From assembly GCF_900111015.1 (NCBI RefSeq), contig NZ_FOFS01000001.1:1-64000 (forward strand): a stretch of DNA of 64,000 nt, given 5' to 3'. The position numbers were made by a program, and so were the translations under genes. Under the pieces are notes generated by a model. That model saw only the letters and a program-made list of their open reading frames with translations. It did no database searches and was not told the DNA's origin. Below are positions 48,049 to 56,828 of this stretch, piece by piece (the first letter of the stretch is position 1; each line of letters starts with the position of its first letter). The DNA is from Solimonas aquatica. GTDB taxonomy: Bacteria > Pseudomonadota > Gammaproteobacteria > Nevskiales > Nevskiaceae.

Positions 48049-49404
48049 TCAGACTCCGGAAACGGGGAAGAAGAAATCGCTGCCCTGGCCATCGGGCATC
48101 TGGATGCCGGCGGCGCTGCCATCGCTGCCGCGCAGGGCGGCGGCACCGCTGCCGCGGATACCGACGCGCAGCGCGCGGCCGGCGGCGGGCGCGTGATCCA
48201 GCGTCAGGCTCACGCGCTGCTGCGCGTTGTCGTAGGCCGCTGCGCTGAGCGTGAAGTCCTGCCACTGCCCGGCCGCATCCTGCTGGCTGCACACGAAGGC
48301 GCCGGACTGCACGCTGGCGGCATCCAGCGCGCGGTCGAGGCGCAGCGTCAGCTGCGTGCCGGAGACTTGTGCGCCGCCGCTCTTCAGCAGCGGGCCGGTG
48401 GCGGGCAGCACATCGCTGCCGGAGAAGACCGGCAGCTGCTGCAGCAGCTGCGCGGGCAGCAGGGTCTGGCGGCCGTCGATATCGATGCCGCCGACCTCGG
48501 CCTGCAGGACATCGCCGTTCTTGTGCAGATGCACGCCGGACAGCCGTGCCAGCACCAGGCAGTCGGCGGTGGCCCTGCCGCTGCCATCGCCGGCATCGTC
48601 CGGTGGGGGCCAGCTCGCCTGCGGCAGCGGGTCCGTGGTGGCCGCGGCGGCGCGTGCGCTCGCCGCCTGCCAGAGCTTGGCGCGCGCGGCCGGCAGCTGC
48701 GCCTTCGCGAGCATGGCGATGGCGGCGAGCTGTGCGGCGAGCCAGACGTCATCGCTCAGCGTGCAGCCCTGCGCATCACGCGCCGGCGCGTCCAGGCCGC
48801 CGAGCAGGCGCAGCAGGTGATAGGGCGCGAGGGGCGCCTCGCTGGCCGCGCCGCTCTTGCGCCGCACCAGCAGCAGCTGCGGCGCCTCGCAGATGCGCGA
48901 GTAGGCGAGATTGGCGCTGCCCGGCGCGCAGGCATCGGCTATCGCCGGCACCGCGCGGGACAGGCAGTTGCGATAGCAGAGCAGGATTTCGGCGTCGAAG
49001 CTGGCATCGTCCTTGTCGGCGATGTCGGCAAAGGCCTCATCCTCGCGATGCAGCTGCCACCAGGCGGCGAGGTCCAGGCATTGCGCCTCGGCCAGCTGCA
49101 GATCGCGGCCGAGGCGGTCGAGCGCATAGCCGGCGCCGACTTTCAGCTGCCGCTGCGCGGCATCGAAGCTCACCGCATAGCCATGCACCACGCCAAAGCC
49201 GTGCAGCGCGCGCTGATGACGGCGCAGGCGGCCGACATGAAAGCCCTGCTCGGTGCGGAAGTCATCGACGCCCAGCAGCATGCCGTAGTGATAGTGGATC
49301 GCGCAGTCGGGGCTGTCCGGCAGCGCATCGCCGCAGGGCCCTTTGCTGCTGCTCTGCGTGCCGCCGCAGCCGCAGCCCGTGCCGGGATTTTCCAGTGCGC
49401 CCAT
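48049..49404 (-). CDS. eCIS-array protein with HG-x-GVVHG N-terminal domain (small paralogue)
   Basis: A 451-residue protein. After a Cys/Gly-rich start (GCGCGG) it has the same domain as its neighbour: HYHYGMLLGVDDFRTEQGFH, RALHGFGVVHGYAV, VGAGYALDRLGRDLQL. The second half contains beta-rich, Ig-like stretches (TLRLDRALDAASVQSGAF, SLTLDHAPAAGRALRV) and ends FFFPVSGV. Such proteins are known to me only as hypothetical proteins near tail-like loci. It lies between the large paralogue and a coiled-coil protein in the same operon. Confidence 0.6.
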   Translation of the reverse strand: MGALENPGTGCGCGGTQSSSKGPCGDALPDSPDCAIHYHYGMLLGVDDFRTEQGFHVGRLRRHQRALHGFGVVHGYAVSFDAAQRQLKVGAGYALDRLGRDLQLAEAQCLDLAAWWQLHREDEAFADIADKDDASFDAEILLCYRNCLSRAVPAIADACAPGSANLAYSRICEAPQLLLVRRKSGAASEAPLAPYHLLRLLGGLDAPARDAQGCTLSDDVWLAAQLAAIAMLAKAQLPAARAKLWQAASARAAAATTDPLPQASWPPPDDAGDGSGRATADCLVLARLSGVHLHKNGDVLQAEVGGIDIDGRQTLLPAQLLQQLPVFSGSDVLPATGPLLKSGGAQVSGTQLTLRLDRALDAASVQSGAFVCSQQDAAGQWQDFTLSAAAYDNAQQRVSLTLDHAPAAGRALRVGIRGSGAAALRGSDGSAAGIQMPDGQGSDFFFPVSGV

Positions 49405-49433
49405 GTCTTGTACTCCTTAGTGCGGGCCTGCGC

Positions 49434-50834
49434 TCAAACGGCGGCGACGAAGCGCGCGATGCTGCCCGCGCGGCGCGTGCTCAGCTCGGTTTCACGGCGC
49501 AGGGCGTCGGCGCTTTCGCCCAGGCCCTGCGTCAGCAGATCCAGGCCGCGCTGCTCGGCCGAGACTGCATCCAGATTGCCGGCCAGCGCCGCTTCGGCCG
49601 CGCTCAGATTGCTGATCAGCGTGGCCGGCACCAGCTTCTTGAACGCGTCCAGCTCATCCAGCGCGGCATCGAGCGTGTCGAGCGGATCCCAGAGCGCATC
49701 GCTGGCGGCGGCGAACCAGCTGCGCAGCAGCGCGAGCTTGGGCGCCAGCGCGGTGACCGCGTTGTTCAGGGTGGTCTGCGCCGGATCGATCTTGTCGTGC
49801 AGGGTCTTGAGCGCGGCATCGGCGGCGATCAGCGCCGCTTCGCTGGCATCGGGCTTGGCGATCTGCGCCGCGCGCAGGGCGCGTCCATAAGCGCTCTGCG
49901 CATCCAGCAGCGCGGCCTGCGCCTCGTCGCGATCCTTGAGCAGCTTCAGCGCCGCCTCGCGTTCGCCGCGCAGGGCGGCATCGCCGTCGGCCTTGAACAG
50001 CTTGGCCTGCGCGGCGGTCAATGGCGAGGTGCTGCGCGCGGCCAGCGCCGTCAGCACTTCCTCGTCGCGCGCCAGGCGCGGCGGTGCCAGCGCCAGGTTC
50101 TGCAAGGCGGCGACGGCCTGCTCGAAGGCCAGCTTGAGGCCGGCGGTCTTGTCGCTGTCGCGACCGCAGGCCTCGGCTTTCAGACGCTGCTGGCGCTGCG
50201 CCTCGCTGGTGTCATCGCGGCTGAGCGTCAGCAGCTTGGCGCCGAGCTGGCGGCGTGCGCGCACCCGCGTCAGCAGATCGAACTTGGGATCGGCATTGCC
50301 GGGGAAGTCGGCTTCGATCTTCGCCTTGGCGGCGGCGCCGACGCCGGCGATCAGGGCTGCGGCCTGCGCCGGCACGTCCTTGAGCGCGCCGCTGCCGGCC
50401 GAGCTGATCCAGTCCTGACGCTGCGCGCGCGCCTTGTCCTCGGCGTCACGCGCGGCCTGCGCGGCGCTGCGCCGCGCCTGCAGCGCGTCCAGGCGCGCGC
50501 CCAGACGCAGGCACAGCGCCTGCGCATCACGCAGCGCGGTCTCGCGCTGCACGTACAGCGCGGCCTGCACGCGCGCCTGCAGCACCGCGTCGCGCATCTG
50601 CTGCAGCAGCGGATCGCTGTCGGCAGGCATGGCGATGCCGCCCAGGGCCTTGCGCGCGGCGTCCACCGCCTTGCGCGCCGCGTCCAGGGCATCGCCGGTC
50701 TGCGTGTAATCGTTCTGCGCGCTCTGCTGCGTGGCCTGGGCATTGGCCAGCGCCGCGCGCTGCGCCAGCAAGGCGGCATCCAGACGCGCCAGCTCGGCGC
50801 TCCAGTAGGCACTCAAGGTCGTGGGGGCTGGCAT
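49434..50834 (-). CDS. Ala-rich coiled-coil protein of the eCIS array
   Basis: A 466-residue, almost wholly helical protein rich in Ala, Leu, Arg, Gln and Asp, with heptad-like runs over residues 10-130 and 210-330. No membrane segment, enzyme motif or known domain was recognised. It starts nine bases after the AAA+ ATPase gene, so it is co-expressed with it. It could be a scaffold or assembly factor; alternatively a second length-determining protein. Function unknown. Confidence 0.55.
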   Translation of the reverse strand: MPAPTTLSAYWSAELARLDAALLAQRAALANAQATQQSAQNDYTQTGDALDAARKAVDAARKALGGIAMPADSDPLLQQMRDAVLQARVQAALYVQRETALRDAQALCLRLGARLDALQARRSAAQAARDAEDKARAQRQDWISSAGSGALKDVPAQAAALIAGVGAAAKAKIEADFPGNADPKFDLLTRVRARRQLGAKLLTLSRDDTSEAQRQQRLKAEACGRDSDKTAGLKLAFEQAVAALQNLALAPPRLARDEEVLTALAARSTSPLTAAQAKLFKADGDAALRGEREAALKLLKDRDEAQAALLDAQSAYGRALRAAQIAKPDASEAALIAADAALKTLHDKIDPAQTTLNNAVTALAPKLALLRSWFAAASDALWDPLDTLDAALDELDAFKKLVPATLISNLSAAEAALAGNLDAVSAEQRGLDLLTQGLGESADALRRETELSTRRAGSIARFVAAV

Positions 50835-50843
50835 GTGCTGCTC

Positions 50844-52943
50844 CTATTGCCGCAGATGAGTCGTGGGGGAGGCATCGGGCCGCGTACGCGGCGGCAGGCC
50901 GGGAAAGGCCTTGCCGGCTTTTTCGTACTCGCGCTCGATGGCACTTAAAAAATGCGTCTGACGGATCGCCGGACGCTCGCCGCCGCGCTGGGCGGCGGCG
51001 AGAAAGGCCGCCGCCAGCGCCGCGTTGCGGATCTGCGCGCCGGAGAGCGCATACCAGTCGGCGAGTTCGGCGAGGTCGGTGTCGCTGTGCAGCGGCGCTT
51101 CGGCCGGCAGATGCAGACGCCAGAGCTGTTCGCGCGTGGCCTGATCGGGTTCCGGGAATTCGACGATGAACTCGAAGCGGCGCATGAACGCCTGATCCAG
51201 GCTCGCGCGCAGATTGGTGGCGAGGATCGCCACGCCCTCGTAGCGCTCCAGACGCTGCAGCAGGAAGGCGGTTTCCAGATTGGCGTAGCGGTCGTGCGCG
51301 TCGCCGCCTTCGCTGCGCCGTCCGAACAGGGCATCGGCCTCGTCGAACAGCAGCAGCGCGCGCGAGCGCTCGGCCAGATCGAAGACCGCCGCGAGATTCT
51401 TCTCGGTCTCGCCCAGCCATTTCGACACCAGGCTGGAGAGATCCACGGCCAGCAGATCCACGCCCAGGCTGCGCGCCATGGCTTCGGCGGCCAGGGTCTT
51501 GCCGGTGCCGGGCGGCCCGAAGAACAGCATGCGCAGGCCACGACGGTTCTGGCAGCCCTGCTCGAAGCCCCAGTCGTCGAGCACGGTGAGCTGCTGCTGC
51601 ACGCGCAGCACCGCCTCGGAGAGCTGCTGCGCGGCGCGCTGCGGCAGCAGCAGATCGCGCCACTGCGCGCGCGGCAGGATGCGCCGCACGCCGGGCCGCG
51701 CGCGCCAGCTGCTGCGCGCGCGCAGACAGTCGCCGATGTCGTCGAAGTCCAGGCGCGCGTCCTCGCGCTCGGCGGTGCGCTGACGCAGCGCCAGATCGCC
51801 GAGCAGGCCGCGCGCCTCATCGGGTTCGATGGGATAACGCGCCGCGAGCAGGCCGGCCTGTTCGCCCAGCTGCGGCAGCAGGCTGCGCCACATGCTGCGC
51901 CGCGCGCTCGCCGGCAGGGCCTCGATGCGCAGGCACAGCAGCGGCAGGTTCAGTTCCGGCAGGCTGCTCTCCTGCGTCGCGCCCAGCAGCAGTGGCCCGG
52001 GCCAGGGCAGCTGCGCCGGCAGCGACCAGCGCAGGCCACCCTGATCGGGGCTTTCCTCGTCGAGGTCCAGCCAGGGACAGGCCTGCAGCGCGAAGGCCGC
52101 GCAGCAGGCTTCCAGCGCCAGACTGCGCTTGGCGGCCTCGCTGCCATCCGGCGGCAGGCGCACGCGCACCGCGGCGCGCGGCAGCTGGCCCAGCAACAGG
52201 CGCGCGCGCGTGGCGCGCATCGCCGCGCTGCCGCCGAGCAGCACGATCGCGCAGGGCTCGCCTTCGCGCAGGGCGCGCAGCGCATGCTGCACCTCGCTCT
52301 GCGCCAGCCAGCTGTCCAGGCCGGGCACGCTGGCAAAGCCGGGCAGCAGTTCGCTGCGCGGCAGCTGCGGCGCGCGCGCCTGCAGCGCTGCCCAGACGCC
52401 GGGACCGAGCAGGAGATTGCGGCTGTGCCAGGGGCCTTCGCCTTCCAGCTGCAGCAGGCCCAGCGTGGCCAGCGGCGTATGCACCAGCAGTTCTTCCACG
52501 GCCTCGCGTGTCGCCTGCACGGCCGCTTCATCGTCACCGCATTCATGTTCCAGCCAGTGCAGGGCCAGACTCACGCTGGCACAGCTTTCACCGCGCGCAT
52601 GCAGCAGGCGGCAGAGCGTGGCGTAACCCTCGTGCAGCTCGGGCAGGGCGGCGAGCAGCAGCAGATCGGCAAACAGCTGTGCGTGGGCCGCTTCTTCGAG
52701 CATCGCCGTGAGCCGCTGCAGCGGATGATCCGGCGGCAGTTGCGCCAGCGCCGCGCCCGCCGCGCTGCGCTGCGCGTAATCGCGCGCGAAGCGCAGCGCG
52801 GCGCCCAGTTCGGTGTCCTGGCCGCCGGCATCGGCGCTGCCGAAGCGCGCCTGCAAGGCTTCGGCCAGACGCAGGCCGGTCCGTGCCAGCGCAAGGCGCG
52901 TGTGCTCGCGGGTGAGCGCTGCCAGTTCCAGGGTCTCAGTCAT
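50844..52943 (-). CDS. AAA+ ATPase of the contractile injection system (Afp15-like)
   Basis: A 699-residue protein with a helical N-terminal half of unclear function and a classic AAA+ module at about 440-650: Walker A GPPGTGKT near 475-482, Walker B LLLFDEADALF near 528-538, and the sensor segment AILATNLRASLDQAFMRRF. An ATPase of this type is a constant member of eCIS loci (Afp15 in Serratia) and is needed for particle assembly. The ATG at 52943 overlaps the upstream stop by eight bases; an in-frame TTG two codons earlier is less likely. Confidence 0.88.
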   Translation of the reverse strand: MTETLELAALTREHTRLALARTGLRLAEALQARFGSADAGGQDTELGAALRFARDYAQRSAAGAALAQLPPDHPLQRLTAMLEEAAHAQLFADLLLLAALPELHEGYATLCRLLHARGESCASVSLALHWLEHECGDDEAAVQATREAVEELLVHTPLATLGLLQLEGEGPWHSRNLLLGPGVWAALQARAPQLPRSELLPGFASVPGLDSWLAQSEVQHALRALREGEPCAIVLLGGSAAMRATRARLLLGQLPRAAVRVRLPPDGSEAAKRSLALEACCAAFALQACPWLDLDEESPDQGGLRWSLPAQLPWPGPLLLGATQESSLPELNLPLLCLRIEALPASARRSMWRSLLPQLGEQAGLLAARYPIEPDEARGLLGDLALRQRTAEREDARLDFDDIGDCLRARSSWRARPGVRRILPRAQWRDLLLPQRAAQQLSEAVLRVQQQLTVLDDWGFEQGCQNRRGLRMLFFGPPGTGKTLAAEAMARSLGVDLLAVDLSSLVSKWLGETEKNLAAVFDLAERSRALLLFDEADALFGRRSEGGDAHDRYANLETAFLLQRLERYEGVAILATNLRASLDQAFMRRFEFIVEFPEPDQATREQLWRLHLPAEAPLHSDTDLAELADWYALSGAQIRNAALAAAFLAAAQRGGERPAIRQTHFLSAIEREYEKAGKAFPGLPPRTRPDASPTTHLRQ

Positions 52944-54393
52944 AGACAAACCTCATCACGCAGCCCAGCCAGGGCAGGTAGCCGGGGTCCAGATCCAGGG
53001 CGGCGCGACGGATGCGGACATCGGCCTCGCGCGCGGCCATGTGCAGCTCGATCCAGCCCGGCTCGAACACGATCCCGGCGCGGCGATGCAGCAGCCAGGG
53101 CAGCAGCGGGGGTTCCTGAGCCTGCCAGTCGAGGCGCTTCTGCAACAGCAGCAGCAGGCGTTCCTGCAGTGACTGCAGTTCGGCCTGCTGCGCCTCGGAC
53201 AGCGGCGCGGCATCCTCGTCCGCCGAGGCCGGAGACCAGCCGCCGCAGAAGGCGCGCAGCGCCGGGTCGCGGGCATCGATCTGCAGCGGGCCGAGGGCCA
53301 GACGACGCAGCAGCTGTGGCGCGCTCAGCGCGCCGCTGCGCAGGCTCGCGCCGTCCAGCAGACCGGCTGCCGGCAGCAGGTTCAGCAGGAACAGCAGGCC
53401 GGCCTGCGCGCTGCTCTGCGATTCGGCAGCCTGCGGCAGCTCGGGCGGCGTGCGCGGCGCAGAAGCTTCATCGTCCGTGCCTGCGCGCGCCGGCGCAGGC
53501 TTTGCGGTGCCCGCTTCGGCAGTGCCTGCGGCGGCCTGGAGCTGGCGGCGTGCGCTCAGGCGCGCCGCGGTCGCCGGCACCGGCGGCGTCATCGCGCGCA
53601 GCTGCGCGGCGGCAGCCTGCAGCGTGTGCTGGCGCGCGGCATCGCCTGCTGCGGCCGGTTGCGCGCAGGCGGCGAGCAGAACCAGCAGGGCCTCGCGGCG
53701 TTGCGCAATCAGCTGCGGCTGTTCGCGCAGCAGCGGCAGCAGCAGCGCCAGCTCGGCGCTGTGCGGCAGCGGCGCCGGCGTGGCCGCATCCGCTGCCGGC
53801 GGCTGCAGGTAAGCGCGGCTTTGCGGACAGGCCTGCAGCAGCTGTCGCCACTGCGCCGGCGTGTAGGCGCGCAGCAGCAGCGCGAAAGCGCCGTTCTGCG
53901 GCTGCGCCTGCAGCAGGCGCATCAGCACCGGCCAGATCAGTTCGGTTTCGCGGACCAGGCTCTGCACGGCGGACTCGCGCAGCTCGGCGATGCTGCTGCT
54001 TTCGGCCCAGGCCGGCAGCAGGCGCAGCTGCTGCCAGGCCCAGAGCCGCTCGCGATCATTGGCGGCGAGGCGGTAGAGCAGATCGGCCAGCGCTGCGCGC
54101 CGCTGCGGATAACGCAGCACATGCCGTTCCGCGCTGCTGCCATGCAAGGCGGCGTCGAGGGCTTCCTGCAGTGCGGCGCGGAACATGACCAGGGCCTGGG
54201 CGCTGCCATCCTCGGCCTGCAGGCGGCCGCGCAGCTGCAGGCTGCGCACGCAGATCAGCTCTTCGCTGTCGTGGACGGGATCGGGCGCTTCGCGCAGCTC
54301 GTCGAGACCTTCATGCCAGGCGCGCAGCTGCTGCGCGCTCAGGGCCTGCGGGCTGTGGAAGCGGTTGCGCCAGCGCGCGATGCTCAGGCTCAT
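52936..54393 (-). CDS. Probable eCIS tape-measure-like protein
   Basis: A 485-residue protein directly upstream of the AAA+ ATPase, where the CIS tape-measure gene commonly lies. It is helical and Leu/Ala/Gln-rich, with AGLLFLLNLLPAAGLLDG near residue 330, then QERLLLLLQKRLDWQ, and a C-terminal strand region ending RRAALDLDPGYLPWLGCVMRFVYD, in short pieces similar to the ends of CIS-associated proteins. The ATG at 54393 overlaps the upstream stop (ATGA). The tape-measure assignment rests on position and general pattern, not on a full match. Confidence 0.5.
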   Translation of the reverse strand: MSLSIARWRNRFHSPQALSAQQLRAWHEGLDELREAPDPVHDSEELICVRSLQLRGRLQAEDGSAQALVMFRAALQEALDAALHGSSAERHVLRYPQRRAALADLLYRLAANDRERLWAWQQLRLLPAWAESSSIAELRESAVQSLVRETELIWPVLMRLLQAQPQNGAFALLLRAYTPAQWRQLLQACPQSRAYLQPPAADAATPAPLPHSAELALLLPLLREQPQLIAQRREALLVLLAACAQPAAAGDAARQHTLQAAAAQLRAMTPPVPATAARLSARRQLQAAAGTAEAGTAKPAPARAGTDDEASAPRTPPELPQAAESQSSAQAGLLFLLNLLPAAGLLDGASLRSGALSAPQLLRRLALGPLQIDARDPALRAFCGGWSPASADEDAAPLSEAQQAELQSLQERLLLLLQKRLDWQAQEPPLLPWLLHRRAGIVFEPGWIELHMAAREADVRIRRAALDLDPGYLPWLGCVMRFVYD

Positions 54394-56624
54394 GTTGCGT
54401 CTCCCTGGCGCTGCCACTGTCCCGGCGCGGCGGCATCAGGCGCGCTCTGCGGCGCCGGACGGCCGAGACGGTAGCCGCGACCGAGCACGGCCTCATCGAG
54501 AATCAGCGGCGAGAAGCCCGAGCTGTGGCCGATCACCGCCGCCAGATCGCTGTGCAGACCCAGACCCACGCGCGCGCCGGTGGCGGCGGTGCACAGATCG
54601 AACATCGTGTGCGCGGGCTTGTGGGTTTCGATCAGCTTGCGCAGCGCGCGCAGCTGCTCGTCGGAAAGATCCGCCACCACAGTGATGCTGAAGCGGTGCG
54701 CGAACTCGGCGAAGTCCCCGGCGCTGGCCTGCGCATCGATGCCGGCCGGCGCCTCGCTGGCCAGGCTGCCGCCGACGCGAAAGCCGGCGCCGAGCACCGC
54801 GCCGGCGCTGCGCGCCTGCGCATTGCCGTAGACGCCGCCCTGGCGCAGGCGGAACTTTTCGATGATCAGCACTTCGCCGCCGCTGAAGATTTCCACCATG
54901 CGCTGCAGCGCCGCCGGCGTGCCGCGAATCGCGAACAGCGCGCTGGCCTCGCGCAGCATCCGGCGCTTGGCGCGTTCCGGCCAGCAGGGATCCATGACCA
55001 GGCCGAGCAGGCTGCCCAGCCAGTCCAGGGCCTCGGGCGGCGCGATGCGCGGATCGAGCAGGCGATGACGCTGCGCCGAGACCTCGCCCCAGTCCTGCAG
55101 CATCGCCGCCGAGGGCATCAGATACCGCGCGAGAAAATCCGCGGCCTGCGGTTCGCGCCAGAGCGTGCGCGGCAGCTGGCGCAGCAGCTGATGACGCGGG
55201 TATTCGATGCGGGCGCTGCGCAGCCGCGGCGTCTGGCTCAGGCTGCCTTGCAGCTCGAACATCAGCCACAGATAGCGGCCGGGCGGCGCCATGATCGGCG
55301 CGTCGTACCAGGCGAAGCCGGCGGCGGGCTGCAGGCGCAGCGGCTGCGGCGTGGCGGCCGCAAAGAGTTCCTGCGCGGCGCCGGCCAGCTGCCAGTCGAG
55401 CCTGGAGACCAGCGGCGTCTGCGCCTCGAGCTCGATGGCGCTGAGCGTTTCGCCGGCCGGCGGCTTGCGGCTCAGCGCATCGTGGTAATCCAGATCATCG
55501 CGGCTGAGCGCGTAGAAGCGGATGCGCGTGCCGGCCGGCATGCAGGCCTCGATGCGCAGACGGCCCCATTCGTTCTGCTCATGGCCGCAGTCCAGCGCAA
55601 AGCCATAGACGCGGCCGCTTTCCAGATAACGCGCGCGTGCCGGCGCGGCGTGGCGCAGGCCGCGCGCGCTCCAGTAGGCGACGCGGCCATCCGGCGAGCG
55701 GGCGATGCCGCGACCATCGTAGTTCGGTGCCTGCAGCGCCGGCAGCGGGCTGAGCTGGCGCTGCTGCAGACGCCAGCAGAGAAAGTCCTCGCCGGGACGG
55801 CGGGCGCTGATCAGACGCCAGCCGTAGCGTGCATCAAAGCCGTCGAGCAGCAGATCGCCGGCATAGGGCAGGGGCAGCTTGAGCAGGGCGTCGGCCTGCG
55901 CGATCAGATAGGCATCGGCCCGTCCGGCGCGGCACAGGGCCAGCAGCAGCGGCGCGGCGTTCTCGCGCAGCGCCACTTCCAGGCGCTGCGCCTCGGCCAG
56001 CGCCGGCCAGTGCAGGCGCTGCGGCGCGGCGCAGGCGCTGAAGGTCCAGACCGACTGCGCGCCGCTGGCATCGGCATCGAGCAGGGCGTAGACCAGGCCA
56101 TCGGCGTAGCAGAGATCCAGCACCTTGGCCGGCAGCTCGCAGCGCTGCACCACTTCGTGCTGCCAGCTGTCGATGCGCCACAGCGCGTAGAAGCTGCGGC
56201 CGTCCACGCTCTGCGGCTGATCGTCGCTTAAATACAGATAGTCGCTGTCATCGCAGACCAGGGCCTGCGGTGCCTGGGGCAGCGCGCCGGCACCGGCGAA
56301 ATCGCCGGCGGTGCTTGCCGAGGATTGCAGGCGGTAGGCCTGCGGCTTGTCGCCGTGCACGTTCAGCGCCGTGCGCTTGCCCCAGAGCAGAACCTCCAGC
56401 GTCCTGGCCTCGCGCTGCACGTGATACAGGCGGCAATGACGGTCGAAGGCCAGGCCCGCGTAGCCATCCAGGTAGGGTGCGGGATCGGCGCTGCTCAGCG
56501 CCGCCTGCGTCTGCGGCGCGAGCGTGACGATGTCCTCGCTCAGCGCGGCATCGTCGAAGCCGCAGCGCAGCCACTGCACGCGTTCGCGCATCAGGAGTTC
56601 GCCGGCGGCTGGCGTCAGGCGCAT
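54390..56624 (-). CDS. Phage-tail-protein-I-like baseplate protein (Afp12-like)
   Basis: A 744-residue protein. Residues 1 to about 450 are beta-rich with repeated YLYLSDD, SPDGRVAYW and WRLQQ-type strands, suggesting a propeller. The C-terminal 250 residues contain the tail-protein signature: LARYLMPSAAMLQDWGEVSAQRHRLLDPRIAPPEALDWL in pieces, then MDPCWPERAKRRMLREASALFAIRGTP and the phage_tail segment with FSITVVADLSDEQLRALRKLIETHKPAH. It is the wedge partner of the gpJ-like protein encoded upstream. It is separated from that gene by 204 bp containing a palindrome. Confidence 0.8.
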   Translation of the reverse strand: MRLTPAAGELLMRERVQWLRCGFDDAALSEDIVTLAPQTQAALSSADPAPYLDGYAGLAFDRHCRLYHVQREARTLEVLLWGKRTALNVHGDKPQAYRLQSSASTAGDFAGAGALPQAPQALVCDDSDYLYLSDDQPQSVDGRSFYALWRIDSWQHEVVQRCELPAKVLDLCYADGLVYALLDADASGAQSVWTFSACAAPQRLHWPALAEAQRLEVALRENAAPLLLALCRAGRADAYLIAQADALLKLPLPYAGDLLLDGFDARYGWRLISARRPGEDFLCWRLQQRQLSPLPALQAPNYDGRGIARSPDGRVAYWSARGLRHAAPARARYLESGRVYGFALDCGHEQNEWGRLRIEACMPAGTRIRFYALSRDDLDYHDALSRKPPAGETLSAIELEAQTPLVSRLDWQLAGAAQELFAAATPQPLRLQPAAGFAWYDAPIMAPPGRYLWLMFELQGSLSQTPRLRSARIEYPRHQLLRQLPRTLWREPQAADFLARYLMPSAAMLQDWGEVSAQRHRLLDPRIAPPEALDWLGSLLGLVMDPCWPERAKRRMLREASALFAIRGTPAALQRMVEIFSGGEVLIIEKFRLRQGGVYGNAQARSAGAVLGAGFRVGGSLASEAPAGIDAQASAGDFAEFAHRFSITVVADLSDEQLRALRKLIETHKPAHTMFDLCTAATGARVGLGLHSDLAAVIGHSSGFSPLILDEAVLGRGYRLGRPAPQSAPDAAAPGQWQRQGDAT

Positions 56625-56660
56625 GGGCGGTTTGCTCCCGTCGCGCTCCAGCGTAGCTGC

Positions 56661-56743
56661 GTAGGGCGGGTTAGCGCGTAGCGCGTAACCCGCCTGCGGC
56701 GCGGCAAATGGCGGGTTACGCGCTGCGCGCTAACCCGCCCTAC
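56661..56743. repeat. Large REP-type palindrome inside the eCIS operon
   Basis: Positions 56661-56694 (starting GTAGGGCGGGTTAGCGCG) are mirrored by 56710-56743 (ending CTAACCCGCCCTAC) with a 15-base centre; each arm also folds on itself through GGGTTA/TAACCC. It is the only long non-coding break in the array. In an mRNA it would form a very stable stem that could stall exonucleases or polymerase between the baseplate gene and the downstream genes. Confidence 0.85.
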
Positions 56744-56828
56744 GAGACTCGCTGCCATCGCTACGCGACGCGGGAGAGGGAAGCGGGAAGTTGTGTTCGT
56801 GGTGATGGCCATGGCCGCGCTCATGCGC

